Assembly: GCF_003201815.1 (NCBI RefSeq)
Contig: NZ_QJKB01000005.1
Coordinates: forward strand, 62,001-126,000
Length of the DNA stretch: 64,000 nucleotides
Source: Undibacterium pigrum
GTDB lineage: Bacteria > Pseudomonadota > Gammaproteobacteria > Burkholderiales > Burkholderiaceae_D
Direction: 5' to 3'
The notes under the pieces are model-generated. The model saw only the letters and a list, made by a program, of their open reading frames with translations, made no database searches and had not been told where the DNA came from. This document shows, in pieces, positions 1-7,729 of the stretch (positions are counted from its first letter, which is position 1; each line of letters starts with the position of its first letter). A program made the translations under genes and the position numbers.

Positions 1-1
1 C

Positions 2-925
2 TTGCAACTGGTAGACCCGATGCTGGTGCAATTGATTTTGGCATCGATGGTGATATCCATGCTGATCTCACCCTTCATCCTGGCCAAGTCCGATGCCATT
101 GTCATGAAGTTCTCTGCCAATGAATGGATGATGCAATCGCTGGCCCTGACCCAGATCGCCGCGCGCACCATGACCACCAAGAAGCATGTGATCATCGCCG
201 GTTTTGGCCGCAGCGGCCAGAGCCTGGCACGCATCCTGTCTGAAGAAAATATTGATTACCATGCCCTTGATCTTGACCCTGACCGTGTGCGCGAAGCGCA
301 GACTGCCGGTGCAAATGTTTCGTATGGCGATGCCGCAAGGCGTGAAAGCCTGCTGGCGGCGGGTGTCAACCGCGCCTCGGCACTGGTAGTGACTTACACC
401 AGTACCGCATCGGCCCTCAAGGTTTTGCATTTCGTCAATGAAATGAACCCCAGCCTGCCTGTCATTGTGCGCAGCCATGATGATGTAGACCTGGATAAAC
501 TCAGGGCTGCCGGTGCCACAGAAGTGGTGCCAGAACTCATGGAGGGCAGCCTGATGCTGGCCTCCCACGCCCTGGTCATGCTGGGCGTGCCCTTGCGACG
601 TGTGGTGCACAGGGTGCAGATAGCGCGTGAGGCGCGTTATGAATCCCTGCGCGGCTTCTTCCATGGTGCCAGCGATGCTGCTGACAGCCCTGAAAGCATG
701 CAAATACGTCTGCATACCGTGGTTTTGACCGATAATGCCAATGCCCTGGGGCAGCGGGTGGCCGATGTCAAGCTGGCTGAACTGGAAGTGGATATCCATA
801 CGGTCCGTCGTGGCAAGGCCAGGCTGGATCAAGTCGATGATATCGTTTTACAGAATGGCGACGTGGTTGTTGTCAGGGGAACTTCCGAAGCAGTCGCTAG
901 AGCAGAGCAGCGGCTGTTAAAATAG
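2..925 (+). CDS. CPA2-type cation/proton antiporter, C-terminal part (5' end outside window)
   Basis: The reading frame is open at the left edge, so this is the C-terminal part of a longer protein. The first ~28 residues are the last membrane helix of the antiporter domain (VISMLISPFILA). A TrkA-N/RCK NAD-binding domain follows, with the dinucleotide loop GFGRSG at residues 67-72 of the visible part and the acidic end of the next strand (ALDLDPDR). A TrkA-C domain closes the protein (QNGDVVVVRG). This order is that of KefB/KefC-like monovalent cation:proton antiporter-2 transporters, inner-membrane proteins whose cytosolic RCK domain gates K+ or Na+ efflux. Which cation is moved cannot be read here. 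The visible start is only the window edge. apt follows 33 bases downstream on the same strand. Confidence 0.9.
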   Translation: MQLVDPMLVQLILASMVISMLISPFILAKSDAIVMKFSANEWMMQSLALTQIAARTMTTKKHVIIAGFGRSGQSLARILSEENIDYHALDLDPDRVREAQTAGANVSYGDAARRESLLAAGVNRASALVVTYTSTASALKVLHFVNEMNPSLPVIVRSHDDVDLDKLRAAGATEVVPELMEGSLMLASHALVMLGVPLRRVVHRVQIAREARYESLRGFFHGASDAADSPESMQIRLHTVVLTDNANALGQRVADVKLAELEVDIHTVRRGKARLDQVDDIVLQNGDVVVVRGTSEAVARAEQRLLK

Positions 926-958
926 CGGGTTATTTTTAAAAATTGAAGGACATGCTCG

Positions 959-1501
959 ATGTTGAATCCGGCCGAATACATTAAACAACATATACGCACT
1001 GTGGAAAACTGGCCACAGGAAGGCGTGATGTTCCGCGACATTACCCCCCTGTTGCAAAATCCTAAAGTATTCCGCGTGCTGATTGATATGTTTGTGCATC
1101 GCTACATGGATGAAAAGCTTGACGTCGTGGCTGGCCTGGATGCGCGTGGCTTTATCATCGGTTCTGTCCTGGCCTATGAGCTGAACCTGGGTTTCGTCCC
1201 TATCCGCAAGAAAGGCAAGCTGCCTTTCCATACTGTCTCCGAGCAATATGAGCTTGAATACGGCAGCGCAACGGTAGAACTGCATTCCGACGCCTGCAAA
1301 AAAGGTGACCGTGTCGTCCTCATTGATGACCTGATCGCCACTGGCGGCACCATGATGGCAGGCAAGAAATTGCTGGAACGCCTGGGCGCAACCGTAGTAG
1401 AAGGCGCAGTCATCGTTGACTTGCCCGAACTGGGTGGCTCAAAAATCATCCAGGACAGTGGCCTGCCATTGTTCACAGTCTGTAATTTCGACGGCCATTG
1501 A
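959..1501 (+). CDS. apt: Adenine phosphoribosyltransferase
   Basis: Purine salvage enzyme that joins adenine and PRPP to give AMP plus pyrophosphate in the cytoplasm. At 180 residues it has the normal length of the family. The PRPP-binding signature [13 protein letters not shown] is at residues 119-131, and the family motif GLDARGF is at 59-65, followed by the flexible loop region ([12 protein letters not shown]). The ATG is preceded by GAAGGA at 945-950, eight bases upstream, which supports this start. It lies 33 bases after the antiporter gene and may be read through from it, although no terminator was seen either way. The identification is secure. Confidence 0.97.
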   Translation: MLNPAEYIKQHIRTVENWPQEGVMFRDITPLLQNPKVFRVLIDMFVHRYMDEKLDVVAGLDARGFIIGSVLAYELNLGFVPIRKKGKLPFHTVSEQYELEYGSATVELHSDACKKGDRVVLIDDLIATGGTMMAGKKLLERLGATVVEGAVIVDLPELGGSKIIQDSGLPLFTVCNFDGH

Positions 1502-1508
1502 TAGGCTG

Positions 1509-1552
1509 GCTGATATTTAGCTGATATTTAGCTGATATTTAGCTGGTATTTA
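1509..1552 (+). repeat. Four tandem copies of an 11-bp unit
   Basis: The unit GCTGATATTTA occurs three times exactly and a fourth time with one change (GCTGGTATTTA). The array starts eight bases after the apt stop codon and ends five bases before the ATG of the next gene. The 11-bp period is close to one DNA helical turn. It fills the whole spacer, so the downstream gene has no recognisable Shine-Dalgarno sequence. Confidence 0.9.
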
Positions 1553-1557
1553 CTCAC

Positions 1558-2028
1558 ATGCATCAGTTTCACATTGCCAATGTAGACCCAGCCTTGCCCG
1601 AGGCTGCGGCTTTACTGGATGAACTCTGTGTCCGCCTGGCTGAAATTACCGGCAGCAGCGGGCGTTCCTCCTTTGATGCTGAGGATGTGCGCGTGCCGGG
1701 TGCCTTGTTTGTGCTGGCCCGTAATGCTGATGGCAAGGCAGTGGGCTGCGGTGCTTTTCGGCCCATGGGTGAAGGCGTGGCGGAAGTCAAACGCATGTAT
1801 GCGCAGGTAGCAGGTGTCGGCCTGGCTGTATTGACGCATCTGGAAGCTGCTGCCAAAGAATATGGCTATCTGAGACTGCGTCTGGAAACCCGTCTGGTTA
1901 ACCAGCGCGCTGTTGCCTTTTATGAAAAACATGCTTATTACCGCATCCCCAACTTTGGTAAATATGTGGGCAAGGCAGAGGCAGTCTGCTTTGAAAAACA
2001 ACTGAATCACCCTGAAAACCAGTCCTGA
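1558..2028 (+). CDS. GNAT family N-acetyltransferase
   Basis: A 156-residue single-domain GNAT protein, which would transfer an acetyl group from acetyl-CoA to an unknown amine. The C-terminal half shows the usual GNAT end: a long helix, the strand LRLRLETR, and the NQRAVAFYEKHAYYRI segment that packs against the pantetheine arm. The acetyl-CoA loop around residues 75-90 (EGVAEVKRMYAQVAGVG) is recognisable but lacks a textbook RGxGxG/A, so the cofactor site deviates somewhat. The substrate is not predictable. It sits between apt and the riboswitch-controlled ahcY operon, and the 11-bp repeat array occupies its upstream spacer. A start further downstream cannot be excluded because no ribosome binding site is visible. 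Confidence 0.82.
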   Translation: MHQFHIANVDPALPEAAALLDELCVRLAEITGSSGRSSFDAEDVRVPGALFVLARNADGKAVGCGAFRPMGEGVAEVKRMYAQVAGVGLAVLTHLEAAAKEYGYLRLRLETRLVNQRAVAFYEKHAYYRIPNFGKYVGKAEAVCFEKQLNHPENQS

Positions 2029-2100
2029 CAGTGATTTTACTGATTTCTTTGCTTATTTATTTAACAATGCAAGAAATCAGCAAAAATGCCGGAGCTGCGC

Positions 2101-2106
2101 TATACT
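2101..2106 (+). promoter_or_regulatory. Putative -10 element of the ahcY operon
   Basis: TATACT lies eight bases before the 5' edge of the SAH riboswitch, which is where a -10 box should be if transcription starts at the riboswitch. No convincing -35 hexamer is present 17 bases upstream, so the assignment rests mainly on position. Confidence 0.45.
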
Positions 2107-2113
2107 TCAATTC

Positions 2114-2183
2114 TTCCAAGGAGCGTTGCGACGAGAACTACGAGTTTTTGCCAGGCTTGGGATATCCATAACCGCGCTCACGT
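2114..2183 (+). promoter_or_regulatory. SAH riboswitch
   Basis: The conserved core of the S-adenosylhomocysteine riboswitch is visible. TTCCAAG (2114-2120) pairs with CTTGGGA (2156-2162) to form P1. The invariant stretch GAGCGTTGCGAC follows (2121-2132), then GCCAGGCTTGG (2150-2160). A downstream CGCTC (2175-2179) pairs with GAGCG (2121-2125) as the pseudoknot. The element ends 28 bases before the ahcY start, with the AAGGAGG ribosome binding site (2200-2206) just after it. In the known family, SAH binding turns expression on, which increases removal of SAH. Finding it in front of ahcY is the textbook context. Confidence 0.95.
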
Positions 2184-2211
2184 TACTTTTTTCATCAGAA
2201 AGGAGGGCGTG

Positions 2212-3636
2212 ATGAACGCCGTCGTAACAAACACATCCAATACTTCCCAAGATTTTTTTGTTGCTGACCTGAGTCTGGCTGACTGGGGCCGCAAGGAAAT
2301 CCGCATTGCTGAAACAGAAATGCCAGGCCTGATGGCTATCCGTGAAGAATTCGCGGCTACCCAGCCTCTGAAGGGTGCACGTATCACCGGTTCCCTGCAC
2401 ATGACTATCCAGACTGCCGTGTTGATCGAAACACTGCTGGCCCTGGGCGCAGAAGTGCGCTGGGCATCTTGCAATATCTACTCCACACAAGATCACGCAG
2501 CCGCAGCGATTGCTGCTGGCGGCACACCAGTGTTCGCTTTTAAAGGCGAAAACCTGGATGAATACTGGGATTTCACCCACCGTATTTTCGAATGGAAAGA
2601 CGGCGGCTATTCCAATATGATTCTTGATGATGGCGGCGATGCGACATTGTTGCTGCATCTGGGCACGCGCGCAGAAACAGATATTTCTGTACTGGCCAAC
2701 CCAGGTTCAGAAGAAGAAATCTGCCTGTTCAACGCGATCAAAAAACACCTGGCGATTGATGGCACCTGGTATTCCAAACGCCTGGCAGAAATCAAGGGCG
2801 TGACAGAAGAAACGACTACTGGCGTACACCGCCTGTACCAGATGCACAAAGACGGCAAACTGGCTTTCCCTGCTATCAACGTCAATGACTCCGTCACCAA
2901 GTCCAAGTTCGACAACCTGTATGGCTGCCGTGAATCCCTGGTCGATGGCATCAAGCGTGCAACTGACGTCATGATCGCTGGCAAGGTCGCCGTTATCGCC
3001 GGTTACGGTGATGTAGGCAAGGGCTCTGCGCAAGCCATGCGTGCCTTGTCTGCACAAGTTTGGGTAACTGAAATCGATCCTATCTGCGCATTGCAGGCTG
3101 CGATGGAAGGCTACCGCGTCGTGACCATGGAATATGCTGCTGAACACGGTGACATTTTCGTGACCACAACAGGTAACTACCACGTCATCAGCCACGCACA
3201 CATGCTGAAGATGAAAGACCAGGCCATCGTTTGCAACATCGGTCACTTCGATAATGAAATCGACGTTGCCGCATTGAAGCAATACACCTGGGAAAACATC
3301 AAGCCACAAGTTGACCACGTGATTTTCCCTGACGGCAAGCGCATCATCTTGCTGGCAGAAGGCCGTCTGGTTAACCTGGGTTGCGGCACTGGTCACCCAT
3401 CCTATGTCATGAGTTCTTCTTTCGCTAACCAGACTATTGCGCAAATCGAATTGTTTGCTAATACTGCGAAATATCCAGTCGGCGTCTACACTCTGCCTAA
3501 ACACCTGGATGAAAAAGTCGCGCGTCTGCAATTGAAAAAACTCAATGCACAACTGAGCGTGCTGACAGAAGAGCAGGCTGCCTATATCGGCGTGAATCAA
3601 AACGGCCCTTACAAGCCAGATCACTACCGTTATTAA
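2212..3636 (+). CDS. ahcY: S-adenosylhomocysteine hydrolase
   Basis: Reversible NAD-dependent hydrolysis of S-adenosylhomocysteine to adenosine and homocysteine, which relieves product inhibition of methyltransferases. The 474-residue protein shows family landmarks: [11 protein letters not shown] and the [12 protein letters not shown] segment in the catalytic domain, the substrate-site region [13 protein letters not shown], the NAD-binding loop AGYGDVGKG, and the C-terminal KPDHYRY. The ATG at 2212 is chosen over the upstream in-frame ATG at 2086 because AAGGAGG at 2200-2206 has ideal spacing and because 2086 would place the riboswitch inside the protein. It is the first gene of an operon with a holin-family gene and metF, all under the SAH riboswitch, so it should be induced by SAH. 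Confidence 0.98.
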   Translation: MNAVVTNTSNTSQDFFVADLSLADWGRKEIRIAETEMPGLMAIREEFAATQPLKGARITGSLHMTIQTAVLIETLLALGAEVRWASCNIYSTQDHAAAAIAAGGTPVFAFKGENLDEYWDFTHRIFEWKDGGYSNMILDDGGDATLLLHLGTRAETDISVLANPGSEEEICLFNAIKKHLAIDGTWYSKRLAEIKGVTEETTTGVHRLYQMHKDGKLAFPAINVNDSVTKSKFDNLYGCRESLVDGIKRATDVMIAGKVAVIAGYGDVGKGSAQAMRALSAQVWVTEIDPICALQAAMEGYRVVTMEYAAEHGDIFVTTTGNYHVISHAHMLKMKDQAIVCNIGHFDNEIDVAALKQYTWENIKPQVDHVIFPDGKRIILLAEGRLVNLGCGTGHPSYVMSSSFANQTIAQIELFANTAKYPVGVYTLPKHLDEKVARLQLKKLNAQLSVLTEEQAAYIGVNQNGPYKPDHYRY

Positions 3637-3703
3637 TCCACGATAGCGCCTGTCCGGGTTTGCAGCTTGCAGTTTGAAGCTTGCGTACCCGGGCGGGTGT
3701 GCA

Positions 3704-3734
3704 ATGAAGCTGTATCTTGTGGCTACAGCTTCAT
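3704..3734 (+). other. Perfect 11-bp hairpin between ahcY and the holin-family gene
   Basis: ATGAAGCTGTA (3704-3714) and TACAGCTTCAT (3724-3734) are exact inverted repeats around a 9-base loop. No T-run follows, so this is not a normal intrinsic terminator. It lies 21 bases before the next start codon and could act as an RNA-processing or mRNA-stability stem within the operon. Confidence 0.8.
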
Positions 3735-3755
3735 CCCTCTACAACAGGAGCATGT

Positions 3756-4115
3756 ATGCGTTTACTGGCAACCTGGTTGATCAATGCGCTGGCTTTGCTG
3801 GCTATTCCTTATCTCATTTCCTCAGTACAGATCGACAGCTTTGCTACGGCACTGGTCGTGGCAGTCGTGCTGGGCCTGGTGAATACCATCATCCGTCCCA
3901 TCGTCGTGATACTCACTCTGCCGGCGACGGTATTGAGCCTGGGCTTGTTTATCTTTGTCATCAATGGCTTGCTGTTCTGGGGCGTGGCAAACATGGTGGA
4001 TGGCTTCCATGTCACCGGCTTCTGGGCTGGAGTAGGCGGGGCATTGTTATACAGCGTGATCTCCTGGGCACTTTCGACCTTATTGTTGCAAAATAAAAAA
4101 GATGAAGACGCCTAA
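3756..4115 (+). CDS. Phage holin family IV-type small membrane protein
   Basis: A 119-residue inner-membrane protein with four predicted helices: residues ~3-20, ~28-48, ~53-75 and ~85-110. The motif NTIIRPIV between helices 2 and 3 is typical of the 4TMS phage-holin-like family PF04020. No cellular role is established for the chromosomal members, and nothing phage-like is nearby. The start at 3756 is supported by ACAGGAG (3744-3750) just upstream; reading frames opening further upstream run through the hairpin. It overlaps metF by 14 bases, so the two are probably translationally coupled and share the SAH-riboswitch operon. Conserved placement between ahcY and metF in related bacteria is recalled from general knowledge, not checked. 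Confidence 0.85.
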   Translation: MRLLATWLINALALLAIPYLISSVQIDSFATALVVAVVLGLVNTIIRPIVVILTLPATVLSLGLFIFVINGLLFWGVANMVDGFHVTGFWAGVGGALLYSVISWALSTLLLQNKKDEDA

Positions 4116-4929
4116 TTTCAGCATAGAATTTTTTCCGCCCAAGACGGCGGAAGGCACGGAAAAGCTGCGTGTCACACGCGCCAAACTGGCCGAACTTAAT
4201 CCTAAATATTTCTCTGTCACTTTTGGTGCCGGTGGCACTACCCAGCAGGGCACGCTCGATACCGTGACCGAGATACGCCGCGAAGGCCACGACGCCGCGC
4301 CGCATCTGTCCTGCGTTGGTGGTACGCGCGAATCGATACGGGCCATCCTGAATGATTTCAAGGCCAATGATATCCGTCGCCTGGTGGCATTGCGCGGTGA
4401 CTTGCCCAGTGGCTATGGCATGGGAGGTGAATTTCGCTACGCCAACGAGTTGGTGGAATTTATCCGCGCCGAGACTGGTGACTGGTTCCATATCGAAGTG
4501 GCAGCCTATCCTGAAATGCATCCACAGGCACGTTCGCCGCAAGATGATCTGAACAGCTTCGTGCGCAAGATGCAGGCGGGTGCCAACGCTGCGATTACCC
4601 AGTATTTTTATAATGCCGATGCCTACTTCCGTTTTGTTGAAGAAGCACGCAAGGCAGGTGTCACAGCACCTATCGTGGCAGGCATCATGCCCATCACAAA
4701 TAGCACGCAGCTACAGCGTTTCTCTGAAATGTGCGGCGCAGAAATCCCGCGCTGGATACGTTTGAAACTGGCCAGTTATGGCGACGATACTGCATCCATC
4801 AAAGCCTTTGGCCTCGATGTGGTAACTGCTATGTGTGAACGTCTGCTGGCAGGTGGCGCACCTGGCTTGCATTTCTATTCCTTGAACCAGGCGGCAGCGA
4901 CAACAGCTATCTGGCAAAGACTGGTTTAG
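4102..4929 (+). CDS. metF: Methylenetetrahydrofolate reductase
   Basis: Reduces 5,10-methylene-THF to 5-methyl-THF with FAD and NADH, supplying the methyl group for homocysteine-to-methionine conversion. The 275-residue protein has normal length. The N-terminal SIEFFPP carries the catalytic Glu (residue 9). VTFGAGGT forms the folate/flavin region, VALRGDLP carries the conserved flavin-tuning Asp, and PGLHFYSLN is the usual C-terminal motif. With ahcY in the same operon, homocysteine release and the methyl donor for its remethylation are controlled together by SAH. The start overlaps the preceding gene by 14 bases. A strong terminator follows at 4953-4987. Confidence 0.97.
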   Translation: MKTPNFSIEFFPPKTAEGTEKLRVTRAKLAELNPKYFSVTFGAGGTTQQGTLDTVTEIRREGHDAAPHLSCVGGTRESIRAILNDFKANDIRRLVALRGDLPSGYGMGGEFRYANELVEFIRAETGDWFHIEVAAYPEMHPQARSPQDDLNSFVRKMQAGANAAITQYFYNADAYFRFVEEARKAGVTAPIVAGIMPITNSTQLQRFSEMCGAEIPRWIRLKLASYGDDTASIKAFGLDVVTAMCERLLAGGAPGLHFYSLNQAAATTAIWQRLV

Positions 4930-4952
4930 TAGAGGCTGCTCATTGCAATACT

Positions 4953-4987
4953 ATCCCCGTCAGAAATGATCTGCCGGGGATTTTTTT
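4953..4987 (+). terminator. Rho-independent terminator after metF
   Basis: ATCCCCG (4953-4959) pairs with CGGGGAT (4975-4981), and a run of seven T follows (4981-4987). It closes the ahcY-metF operon and argues that the next gene starts after it. Confidence 0.9.
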
Positions 4988-5007
4988 ACTTCAGGGTTTT
5001 TGCAGTC

Positions 5008-5460
5008 ATGGGAATCTACTTCGCTATTCTTTTCCTCTTCATTGCCGTAGCCTGGACGTTCTGGTCTGTAGTGGAACTTTTCAGGGCCAGTCAAAGCGTG
5101 CACTGGCCCACTGTGCAGGCGAAAGTCAGGGTGTGCAAAGTACAAAGATATTTCCATGCCATGACGGGTTACAAAGATAATATAGGGCAGGCATGGAGTT
5201 TCCAGATGCTGTATGACTACAGCGTCCACGGCCAGGCTTATCAGGGATACCGGCCATTTTTCTGTGGCGGGCCGAGCAAGCGGGTTGCCAGGAATATTGT
5301 CGCCAAATATCCTGAGGGCAGTACTATTACCATCTCCTACCACCCAGAAAAGCCTGGCCTGAGTGTATTGATCCCCGGGGTGACCCGCTTTGCCTGGGGT
5401 ACGCTGCTTGCGGGCCCCTTGTTGCTGGTGCCAGCTTATATTGCCTGGCGGCTTTTCTAA
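5008..5460 (+). CDS. DUF3592-like membrane protein
   Basis: A 150-residue protein with one hydrophobic helix at each end (residues ~2-24 and ~125-148) and an extracytoplasmic beta-rich middle. The middle runs from HWPTVQAKV through FQMLYDYSVHGQAYQGYRP to KYPEGSTITISYHPEKPGLS. That pattern (W-P-x-x-x-A, Y-x-Y-x-V-x-G, YHPxxP) is the DUF3592 domain. Its function is unknown. The start at 5008 is preferred to an upstream ATG at 4966 because the latter lies inside the metF terminator hairpin. The repeat element that follows begins at the stop codon. Confidence 0.75.
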   Translation: MGIYFAILFLFIAVAWTFWSVVELFRASQSVHWPTVQAKVRVCKVQRYFHAMTGYKDNIGQAWSFQMLYDYSVHGQAYQGYRPFFCGGPSKRVARNIVAKYPEGSTITISYHPEKPGLSVLIPGVTRFAWGTLLAGPLLLVPAYIAWRLF

Positions 5461-5565
5461 GAACCTGCTTACGATCTTAAGCGCGAGCGCAATGGGAGTC
5501 CACACGGGACTCATGTACTGCTCTTCATCCCGCTGACGCTCGTTACAGATCGTAAACAGGTTCTA
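5461..5565 (+). repeat. Palindromic repeat element, short copy (family 1)
   Basis: Terminal inverted repeats GAACCTGCTTACGATCT (left) and AGATCGTAAACAGGTTC (right) flank an ~70-base core. A longer, inverted copy lies at 6502-6665. This copy lacks ~60 bases of the core. Its right end supplies the stop codon of the neighbouring permease gene on the minus strand. Confidence 0.85.
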
Positions 5566-6465
5566 ACGCAAACCCAGCCACAGTCCTAAAGGTACGAATA
5601 GTACGGCGGCGGCATTGCCGAGCAAAACGATAGACGCAACCTTGTCAGGTTCCTGTTTGTACTGCTCTGCCACCATGAAGCAAAATACTGCCGGTGGCAG
5701 TGCCGCAAACAGATACATCTGGCCACGCTGGGTTGCCGTCAGCGGCAAGATAAATTCCAGTATCCCGGCTACCAGCAAACCTGCCAATGGGCAGACGACG
5801 GCACCTGCCATGCCTATGCGCCAGCTGGCAAAATTGATGTCCAGCATACGCACACCAAGCGCAAACAGCATGATGGGTATGCAGGCATCACCTGTCATTT
5901 TCAAGGCCAGGAAAAGCGTGGGCTGTAATGGAATATGGAAGACCGCAAACAGCATGCCCGCCGCCATTGCCAGCATCATGGGGCTCAGCAAAAAGCGCCA
6001 GGGATTATCCTGATGATCGGGATGACCATGCTGGATGATGCGTATGCCCACCGTGAAATATACCAGGTTGCAAGCCATGAACAGTGCCACCGCCGCCGAC
6101 AGGCCGCCAGTGCCAAAGGCCAGAGCTGCCAGTGGTAAACCCATATTGCCGCAATTGTTATACATCATCGGCGGCACAAAACTGCGCACGTCATAACCCA
6201 GTAAACGCGCCACCGGCCAGGCCAGCAAGCCTGATCCCAGGGCAATCAGGACACCTGCCAGTATCAGCCACAGATTGTGGGCCACATCAAATTCCTTGCC
6301 TGCCAGCGCAGTGAAAATCAGCAGGGGGCATAGCACGTCCATGCTGATACGGTTGACCGACACCATATCTGCCGCCGCTGCCGGGCCCTTGCGCCGTGCA
6401 TAGGCATAACCCAGACCTATGATAATAAACACAGGAAGGATAATGGAAAGTATGCGTTCTATCAT
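5563..6465 (-). CDS. AEC family (auxin efflux carrier-type) permease
   Basis: A 300-residue, almost entirely hydrophobic protein with about ten transmembrane segments in two five-helix halves joined by a polar loop (IIQHGHPDHQDNPWRF). Motifs typical of the AEC family (PF03547) are the N-terminal IILPVFIIIGLGY and the first-half NCGNMGLPLAALAFG. Family members export organic acids or other small anions; the substrate here is unknown. The ATG at 6465 is chosen because the segment between it and the upstream ATG at 6597 is encoded largely by the repeat at 6502-6665 and is not membrane-like. The stop codon is formed by the edge of the other repeat copy, so the gene is bracketed by two inverted copies of the same element. 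Confidence 0.88.
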   Translation of the reverse strand: MIERILSIILPVFIIIGLGYAYARRKGPAAAADMVSVNRISMDVLCPLLIFTALAGKEFDVAHNLWLILAGVLIALGSGLLAWPVARLLGYDVRSFVPPMMYNNCGNMGLPLAALAFGTGGLSAAVALFMACNLVYFTVGIRIIQHGHPDHQDNPWRFLLSPMMLAMAAGMLFAVFHIPLQPTLFLALKMTGDACIPIMLFALGVRMLDINFASWRIGMAGAVVCPLAGLLVAGILEFILPLTATQRGQMYLFAALPPAVFCFMVAEQYKQEPDKVASIVLLGNAAAVLFVPLGLWLGLR

Positions 6466-6501
6466 GCTTGGGTTTGCCAGGAAAAATGAGGGGATGGTTT
6501 T

Positions 6502-6665
6502 AGAAGCTGTTTGCGATCTGTAGCGAGCGTGCGTCAGCGGGGTCAGCGTCACAAAACCGCAGCGCAAAAAGCGGAATGTACTTGAGTACATGAGCATTTT
6601 GAGCAGCGCATGAGCCCCGCGTGGACTCTAGTTGCGCTCGCGCAGTAAGATCGGAAGCAGGTTCT
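6502..6665 (-). repeat. Palindromic repeat element, long copy (family 1)
   Basis: Read on the minus strand, this matches the element at 5461-5565: GAACCTGCTTCCGATCTTA, GCGCGAGCGCAA, AGTCCACGCGGGGCTCATG, CCGCTGACGC and a terminal ACAGATCGCAAACAG. It has ~60 extra bases in the core, including a ATGTACTCAAGTACAT dyad. The two copies face each other around the AEC permease gene. Confidence 0.85.
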
Positions 6666-6845
6666 TAGTTCTTTTCACAAGAGTGTAGCTCTTTTGCTCT
6701 CCTTGCGCTGTGGCAGAAAACACAGATGACAAGATTTCATGTGAGCCGGATTAGCCATGGCTTGATCCACGTCAAGAGCAGACTTGCCAGTTTTCTTACA
6801 ATAAAGCTTCACAGCGTATTTACACCTAAGGCATGCGGGGCTCAA

Positions 6846-7628
6846 TTGGCGATAGAACTTTTTAATGATGGCAAACACATCTGCGTGATGTTCAATGATC
6901 TGCTGGATGACACTGCAGACCACGCCGTCCAGGCCAACCAGTTTCTTGTTGTATCCGATGGCGAGGGTGCCTTGATCGACCCTTCCGGTAACCTGACTTA
7001 CAACGCGCTGCTGGTAAGCCTGCACAAGTATCTGCCCAAGAAAGACCTCAAGTACCTGTTTGCTTCGCACCAGGATCCAGACATCATAGGCGCACTCGAC
7101 AAGTGGCTGATGGGGACGAATTGTGACTTGTATGTCTCCAAATTATGGTCGCGCTTTGTCCCGCATTTTTGCAATTTGAACCGTGCAGAAGGCCGCATTG
7201 TCGGCATCCCCGATGAAGGCATGCCGGTGCGTTTGCGCGACACCATCATCCATGCCGTGCCTGCACATTTCCTGCATGCAGAAGGCAATTTCCAGTTCTA
7301 CGACAGCAAATCAAAAATCCTGTTTTCTGGCGACGTCGGTGCTTCCATGGTCGATGCGCATGACATAGAATCGGCCATCACCACCAAGGCACAATTCCTC
7401 GATCATGTGCATACCATGAGTGGTTTCCATAAGCGTTATATGGTGTCCAACAAGGTGTGCCGCCTTTGGGCAAATATGGTCAGGAAGATGGATGTGAATA
7501 TGCTGGTGCCCCAGCATGGCCGTTACTTCCAGGGGCGTGAAGCAATCACGGCGTTTCTTGACTGGATAGAAAACCTGCAATGCGGTATCGATCTGTTCAC
7601 GCAGGAACACTACCGCTTCCGTGGGTAA
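6846..7628 (+). CDS. MBL-fold metallo-hydrolase (oxygen-binding di-iron, ODP-like)
   Basis: Metallo-beta-lactamase-fold protein of the flavodiiron-related ODP group. The first metal motif is SHQDPDIIG (H-x-D-x-D rather than H-x-H-x-D), a variant used by di-iron members. It is followed by the second-shell region PAHFLHAEGNF, the bridging Asp in LFSGDVGAS, and the last His in LVPQHGRYF. There is no flavodoxin domain, so an oxygen or redox sensing or reductase role is inferred only from the family. The start is uncertain. The frame is open back to an ATG at 6726, but similarity to the family begins at AIELFNDGKH, so the TTG at 6846 is preferred. That gives 260 residues. The extra upstream residues look unlike protein. 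It is a monocistronic gene between two repeats. Confidence 0.8.
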   Translation: MAIELFNDGKHICVMFNDLLDDTADHAVQANQFLVVSDGEGALIDPSGNLTYNALLVSLHKYLPKKDLKYLFASHQDPDIIGALDKWLMGTNCDLYVSKLWSRFVPHFCNLNRAEGRIVGIPDEGMPVRLRDTIIHAVPAHFLHAEGNFQFYDSKSKILFSGDVGASMVDAHDIESAITTKAQFLDHVHTMSGFHKRYMVSNKVCRLWANMVRKMDVNMLVPQHGRYFQGREAITAFLDWIENLQCGIDLFTQEHYRFRG

Positions 7629-7645
7629 GCAGACGAATTGCTTTT

Positions 7646-7711
7646 GTAGGAGCGGCTTCAGCCGCGAATGCGTGATACGGCAAGAATGTTCGCGGCTGAA
7701 GCCGCTCCTAC
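7646..7711. repeat. REP-type inverted repeat
   Basis: A perfect 23-bp dyad: GTAGGAGCGGCTTCAGCCGC plus GAA (7646-7668) and its exact complement (7689-7711), separated by 20 bases. The GTAGGAGCGGCTTCAGCCGCGA core is a widespread bacterial REP motif. It lies between two convergent genes, where it could also slow RNA decay or stop transcription. Confidence 0.88.
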
Positions 7712-7729
7712 GACGGAAATGAAGCCTGA

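Noticed and set aside
1509..1552. Tandem repeat considered as a CRISPR remnant
   Set aside because: Units are 11 bp and directly adjacent without spacers, and there are no cas genes.
3674..4096. 140-codon frame overlapping the holin-family gene
   Set aside because: A different frame of the same DNA without membrane helices. The chosen frame has four clean helices and a ribosome binding site.
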